From assembly GCA_024234955.1 (NCBI GenBank), contig JACKNK010000001.1:868001-932000 (forward strand): a DNA stretch of 64,000 nucleotides, given 5' to 3'. Positions within the stretch are counted from its first letter, which is position 1, and every line of letters begins with the position of its first letter. The DNA comes from Gammaproteobacteria bacterium (GTDB taxonomy: Bacteria > Pseudomonadota > Gammaproteobacteria > JACKNK01). The translations under genes and the position numbers were made by a program. The notes beneath the pieces were generated by a model, which saw nothing but the letters and a program-made list of their open reading frames with translations, was not told the DNA's origin and did no database searches. Below are positions 61,013 through 64,000 of the stretch, in pieces.

Positions 61013-61776
61013 TCATAGTGGACCACTACATCAAAACCAAACAGGCGCGCGACGCCGAGAAGATGCTGGAGGCGACGCGCGCGTCGACCACCCGCATCGG
61101 TCTGGTGACCGGTGCGCCGGGCACCGGCAAGACCGAACTGAGCAAGCACCTGGCCACGCTGCCGGGTGTGCTGCGGGTGTGCTGTTTCGCCGGCATGGCG
61201 CGGCCCGACCTGATGGGCTTGATCGCCGACGCGCTGGGGCTGGAGCGCCAGGGCGCTTACGGCACCGTGCTGATGGGCTGCCGGCTGGAGATCGCCCGCC
61301 GCGTCGAGACCACCACACCGGATGAACGCCCGGTGCTGATCTTCGACGAGGCCAATCATCTGACCTGGAAGCTGCTGGAGACGCTGCGCATCTTCTCCGA
61401 CGAGGACGGCGCGGCGCTGGTGCTGATCGGTACGGACATCCTGACGCAGACCCTGCACGACGCACGCACGATGACGTATCTCGCCCAGCTCCGCCGCCGG
61501 ATCGGTGCCAAGCAGGTGCGCATGACCAACTTCACCGGCCCGCAGGGGCTGACCGCGTCGACCGGCTACCAGCTCAAGCCCGAGTTCGGCGAGGTGCCGA
61601 AGGCGATCGCCCAGCGCTGGCAGAAGATCACCGGCGGCAACTGGGGCCTGGCCGCCGAGCTGGCCGACGCCTGCCGCCGGGTGATGGCTGCGGCTGAGCT
61701 GGCAACGCTCACCGACGCGGTGCTCGACGCCGCGCAACACGACATGGCCGGGATGTCCGGCGAGGAGGCGGCATGA
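61009..61776 (+). CDS. MuB-like AAA ATPase (transposition target protein)
   Basis: 255 residues from GTG 61009. Walker A is GAPGTGKTE near 36-44, Walker B is RPVLIFDEANHLTW near 108, followed by LVLIGTD (sensor 1) and a C-terminal helical domain. It would bind DNA and present targets to the transposase. Overlaps both neighbours by 4 bases (GTGA, ATGA). Confidence 0.92.
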   Translation: MIIVDHYIKTKQARDAEKMLEATRASTTRIGLVTGAPGTGKTELSKHLATLPGVLRVCCFAGMARPDLMGLIADALGLERQGAYGTVLMGCRLEIARRVETTTPDERPVLIFDEANHLTWKLLETLRIFSDEDGAALVLIGTDILTQTLHDARTMTYLAQLRRRIGAKQVRMTNFTGPQGLTASTGYQLKPEFGEVPKAIAQRWQKITGGNWGLAAELADACRRVMAAAELATLTDAVLDAAQHDMAGMSGEEAA

Positions 61777-62009
61777 GCAACAGCATCAACATCACTGTTC
61801 CGCTCAAGCCGATGGGCCGCCCCCTGATTTTGCGCGAGAGCATCGCCACAGCCAGCAATGACGAGCACGTCATCCAGGTAAGCAAGGCGATCGGTTCTGG
61901 CGCTTTGATCATTGAGGTCGACAAAGAAACCTACGCGATCGAGCTGCGCCCCCTGATCGGCGCGGTCGTGGCTGCTCATGAATCGCGAGACGCGGAGGTT
62001 TGCTCATGA
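61773..62009 (+). CDS. Hypothetical early protein
   Basis: 78 residues, opening SINITVPLKPMGRPLILRESIA and likely a small beta-rich fold. Coupled to the ATPase gene by ATGA and overlapping the next gene. Function unknown. Confidence 0.55.
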   Translation: MSNSINITVPLKPMGRPLILRESIATASNDEHVIQVSKAIGSGALIIEVDKETYAIELRPLIGAVVAAHESRDAEVCS

Positions 62010-62293
62010 GCAACGCCACCGAAATCGCCGACCTGGTCGACGCCGACCAGCTCCGCTGCGCCGTCGCCCGCGATCTGCGCCGTCTGAGTGCGCATCCGTC
62101 GTTCCAGGGGGGGGCTCGACGCATCGCCGTGTTTCCGCGCGCGCTGCGCACCCTGCGCCTGCATGTGGCTCGCAAGCTCTTTCCGTGGCCGGCCAGCGGC
62201 ACGAAAGCCCGCAAGGCCGTTCGCGCCCAACGCGACACGATCGACTCACTCACCTATCACGGGCGTCCGCTGGAGCCCTTCGTTGAGGACTGA
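62006..62293 (+). CDS. Hypothetical basic early protein
   Basis: 95 residues from ATG 62006; very Arg-rich (RDLRRLSAHPSFQ, RALRTLRLHVARKL). A G-tract (seven G at 62107-62113) lies in the coding sequence and could be prone to slippage. Function unknown. Confidence 0.5.
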   Translation: MSNATEIADLVDADQLRCAVARDLRRLSAHPSFQGGARRIAVFPRALRTLRLHVARKLFPWPASGTKARKAVRAQRDTIDSLTYHGRPLEPFVED

Positions 62294-62297
62294 CGCC

Positions 62298-62642
62298 ATG
62301 AGAACCAAAGACATCATCGACACGATGGAGGCGATGGCGGCCGTGATCCGCGAGCTGCACAGCTCGCCGAGTGACGGGCACTGGATCGTCGAGGACGCGC
62401 GCAACCAGGCGGCGCTGGACCTGTGCCGCCGATCGATGGCGATCACCGAGGCGCTGCGGCGCGAGGCCGGGATCTCCGCTGATGCGCCGCTGCGCTCCGG
62501 GGACTGCGATCTGTGCGGCGAGTGGTCCGACGGCCTGGTGCAGGGCGCCTGCCCGAGCTGCTCGGAGAGGCACCGACCCACGATGGCGCTGATGCTGGCT
62601 GTTGACCCGGTGGAGGCGGCGCGCCGCGCGGGCGACCTGTGA
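62298..62642 (+). CDS. Hypothetical early protein with C-terminal CxxC zinc-ribbon-like motif
   Basis: 114 residues from ATG 62298. The N-terminal helices (DIIDTMEAMAAVIRELH) are followed by CDLCGEWSDGLVQGACPSC, two CxxC pairs 12 residues apart. Its stop lies at the edge of the first ribozyme. Function unknown. Confidence 0.6.
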   Translation: MRTKDIIDTMEAMAAVIRELHSSPSDGHWIVEDARNQAALDLCRRSMAITEALRREAGISADAPLRSGDCDLCGEWSDGLVQGACPSCSERHRPTMALMLAVDPVEAARRAGDL

Positions 62643-62709
62643 CGCGAAACCTCGGGCGGGCGATCGCCCGAGGTCTGCCGGCGGTGGTGCGCCGGTACTG
62701 ACGAGCAGC
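62641..62709 (+). ncRNA. Hammerhead ribozyme, type II (copy 1)
   Basis: The complete hammerhead core is present in type II order: C at 62645 then GAAA (62646-62649); stem III 62649-62658 paired with 62665-62674 (10 bp, loop GGCGAT); cleavage triplet GTC at 62673-62675; stem I 62676-62683 with 62690-62697 (8 bp including one G-U, loop GTGGTG); then CTGACGA (62698-62704, the N7 position being C) and G 62705. Cleavage is expected after C 62675. Stem II is short (G705-C645, C706-G644, then a bulged A and G708-C643). It lies directly after a stop codon and 50 bases before the next gene. Confidence 0.88.
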
Positions 62710-62758
62710 CAACTCATTCACAACCCACGGGCGACCGCCCGAATCGGAGATTACACCC

Positions 62759-63214
62759 ATGACCCAACCGAACCTGAAACTGGTCACCCCGTCCGGCCAT
62801 ATCGAGCGCGACGGCAACCGCGAGACCGCGAGCAAGTCCACCCGCGAGCTGGTCTCGCAGGCCTGGGACGCGAAACGCCGCATGGAGGAGGCCAAGGCGG
62901 ACTTGGACCGCCTCAACGCGGCGATCCTCAAGCGCTTGGACGACGGCGACGCCGTGGTGCTGCCCGGCCTGTGCCGCTGCACGGTCTCGGGCCGCGAGAC
63001 CGTAAAGGTGAGCGACGCCGGCGCGCTGCACGGCGCGCTGGGCAATCGCTTCTCCGACCTGGTCGAGGAGGCCATCAGCTACAAGCCGACGGACAAGCTC
63101 AAGGACCTGGCCGCCGATGCTGACGACCCGCTGAGCGCGCAGGTGCGTGCGGCGCTGACGATCAGCACGTCCCGCGTGGTGCAGTTCCGCGCCGCGCCGG
63201 CGGAGGCGGCGTGA
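62759..63214 (+). CDS. Hypothetical early protein lying between the two ribozymes
   Basis: 151 residues. Helical coiled N-terminal part (SKSTRELVSQAWDAKRRMEEAKADLDRLNAAILKRL) and a C-terminal part with KPTDKLKDLAADADDPL. CGGAGA about 10 bases before the ATG may be the ribosome-binding site. No family recognised. Its transcript would begin with the 3' product of the first hammerhead. Confidence 0.65.
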   Translation: MTQPNLKLVTPSGHIERDGNRETASKSTRELVSQAWDAKRRMEEAKADLDRLNAAILKRLDDGDAVVLPGLCRCTVSGRETVKVSDAGALHGALGNRFSDLVEEAISYKPTDKLKDLAADADDPLSAQVRAALTISTSRVVQFRAAPAEAA

Positions 63215-63486
63215 TGAGCGGCGCGGCGCAGGCGGCGCGCAGCGTGCCGGCTTCGGAGTCCATGGGCGTGCGCGGCACCGGCGAGGTGCTGGCTCGCGAG
63301 TGGAATCGTCGCTCGCCGCCCGGCTGCCGGGTGTTCGCGCACCTGGTGCAGCTCGGCAAGCACGAGTCGGTGCCGACGGTGACCACCGGCCCCGCGTCGG
63401 TGTCGCTCGCCGGCCAGGCCGTGGTGCCGGTGCAGGGCGCACGCCTGCCGGTGGCGCTGTCGCATATCGAGGTGCGCGCGGACTGA
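63214..63486 (+). CDS. Hypothetical early protein lying between the two ribozymes
   Basis: 90 residues from ATG 63214, overlapping the previous stop (GTGATGA); GTG 63211 is an alternative. It contains SPPGCRVFAHLVQLG and VSLAGQAVVPVQGA, suggesting a small beta fold. Function unknown. The second ribozyme starts 9 bases after its stop. Confidence 0.55.
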   Translation: MSGAAQAARSVPASESMGVRGTGEVLAREWNRRSPPGCRVFAHLVQLGKHESVPTVTTGPASVSLAGQAVVPVQGARLPVALSHIEVRAD

Positions 63487-63494
63487 CGCACCCA

Positions 63495-63564
63495 GCGCGA
63501 AACAGGCCGCCGTTGCGGCGGTGGCCTGTCTCCGGGGCGTGGTGGCCCCGGACTGATGAGCAGC
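63495..63564 (+). ncRNA. Hammerhead ribozyme, type II (copy 2)
   Basis: Core elements: C at 63498 and GAAA (63499-63502); stem III starting A502-T529, C503-G528, A504-T527, G505-C526, G506-C525 and continuing CCGCCG/CGGCGG around TTG with a 3-base bulge; GTC at 63528-63530; stem I 63531-63538 with 63545-63552 (8 bp, loop GTGGTG identical to copy 1); CTGATGA at 63553-63559 and G 63560. Cleavage is expected after C 63530. Stem II pairs GC(A)GC with GCGC (63495-63498). Stems I and III differ in sequence from copy 1 but keep pairing. Confidence 0.9.
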
Positions 63565-63591
63565 CGACACCTCTATATATGGAGTAGCGCC

Positions 63592-63855
63592 ATGCACGCC
63601 GCCCAGATCATGAACAGCAAGCGCCTACAGCGCACCGCCCGCGCGCTGGCCGACGGCCAGTGGCACACGACATGGGAAATCGCGAGCACGACCCGCTCGG
63701 TGGCGGTCTCGACCGACATCAGCGAACTGCGCCGCAACGGCCTCGTGGTCGAGTCCCGCACCGCTGGCACGAGCGAGGACGGCGGGCGCGTCTACGAATA
63801 CCGCCTGACCAATCCCGGGATTCTCGCGGACCTGTTGCCGGCGGAGGCCGCGTGA
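63592..63855 (+). CDS. Small winged-helix DNA-binding-like protein
   Basis: 87 residues from ATG 63592, preceded by GGAG at 63581-63584. RLQRTARALADGQWHTTWEIASTTRSVAVSTDISELRRNGLVVES is a typical helix-turn-helix followed by a wing-like strand with R-x-Y-EYRL. Probably a phage regulator. It is the first gene after ribozyme copy 2. Confidence 0.7.
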   Translation: MHAAQIMNSKRLQRTARALADGQWHTTWEIASTTRSVAVSTDISELRRNGLVVESRTAGTSEDGGRVYEYRLTNPGILADLLPAEAA

Positions 63856-63856
63856 C

Positions 63857-64000
63857 GTGCGAACCCTGCACCTCTTCGCCGGCGCTGGGGGGGGGCTTTA
63901 CGCCGATCTCATCCTCGGACACGAGCCGGTCGGCGCCGTCGAGTGGAGCGCCTTTGCCTGCGACGAGCTGCGCGCCCGCGCCGACGCCGGGTGGTGGCCC
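63857..64000 (+). CDS. C5-cytosine DNA methyltransferase, N-terminus only (window edge)
   Basis: GTG 63857 starts one base after the previous stop. The 48 codons visible encode TLHLFAGAGGGLYADLIL, motif I of C5-MTases (LFAGAGG), then GAVEWSAFACDELRARAD, the motif II acidic region. The rest lies outside the window. Phage-borne C5-MTases usually protect phage DNA against restriction. Confidence 0.85.
   Translation, partial: MRTLHLFAGAGGGLYADLILGHEPVGAVEWSAFACDELRARADAGWWP

Larger units (their letters stand above)
36165..64000. mobile_element. Prophage with P2-like virion genes and Mu-like transposition genes; right end outside window
   Basis: About 27.8 kb of compact, GC-rich genes with ATGA/GTGA overlaps begin immediately beside the broken kinase gene. 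The structural genes follow the P2 order with Q-P divergent from O-N-L-V-W-J-I-H-G-FI-FII-E-E'-T-U-X-D. The control region has a repressor, Ner-like protein, DDE transposase and MuB-like ATPase. No tyrosine integrase is seen. The left border is placed between 36158 and 36173 from loss of kinase homology; the exact terminal bases are uncertain. Confidence 0.9.

Noticed and set aside
1..64000. tRNA, rRNA or CRISPR array
   Set aside because: None recognised on reading; no regularly spaced direct repeats and no tRNA-like T-arm sequence noticed.

Overview
The window looks like the chromosome of a gammaproteobacterium, of a type seen among Chromatiales and relatives. The evidence is min-system and fabI-type housekeeping genes, an S-methyl-5'-thioinosine phosphorylase next to hpt and nagZ, and REP-type repeats with the GTAGGAGCGGCTT core. 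No rRNA, tRNA or CRISPR was seen, so the taxon is an inference. Positions 1 to about 36,164 are host DNA. Positions from about 36,165 to the right edge are a visibly more GC-rich prophage that runs out of the window.

Host part. Positions 1-12,777 (all minus strand) are an acidic surface-polysaccharide locus. It holds a Wzt/Wzm ABC exporter, a heparinase II/III-type lyase, a glycosyltransferase-methyltransferase fusion, two bi-domain (ADH-like + Gfo/Idh/MocA) oxidoreductases and a UDP-glucuronate-4-epimerase-like enzyme. A NYN-domain RNase-like protein with a cold-shock-like tail and minCDE follow. Then come wecC, wecB and a tviB/wbpO-like dehydrogenase, which would supply ManNAcA- and GalNAcA/GlcNAcA-type sugars. 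Next are an AI-2E/PerM-family membrane protein, malQ, mtnP, hpt and nagZ. Two Opp/Dpp-type permease pairs and one peptide-binding lipoprotein follow, with no ATPase gene in view. The host part ends with a DUF302 protein, fabI, an MscS-family channel and a hybrid sensor kinase that has lost its N-terminus at the prophage border.

Prophage. The late genes form a contractile-tail virion module ordered as in P2. Portal and terminase (Q, P) read rightward. Divergent from them, on the minus strand, are protease/scaffold, capsid, completion proteins, V, W, J, I, fibre, fibre-assembly, FI, FII, E, E', T, U, X and D. The E gene carries a textbook -1 slippery heptamer leading into E'. Capsid and sheath proteins both carry extra inserted domains. 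A lysis region follows the terminase (M15-type peptidase, small membrane protein, 3-TM holin). The control and replication region is not P2-like. It has a Cro/C1-type repressor, a divergent Ner-like protein, a Mu-type DDE transposase and a MuB-like ATPase, then small early genes and a C5-cytosine methyltransferase cut by the window edge. The phage therefore appears to be a P2-virion/Mu-replication chimera.

The most notable find is a pair of sequences at 62,641-62,709 and 63,495-63,564 in the early operon. Each has the complete conserved core of a type II hammerhead self-cleaving ribozyme: C-GAAA, closed stem III, GUC cleavage triplet, closed stem I, CUGANGA-G. Stems I and III differ in sequence between the copies but keep pairing, and the stem I loop GUGGUG is identical. 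They flank two small genes, so self-cleavage would release a defined RNA of about 855 nt. A 30-bp perfect palindrome lies inside another early gene at 57,660-57,689.
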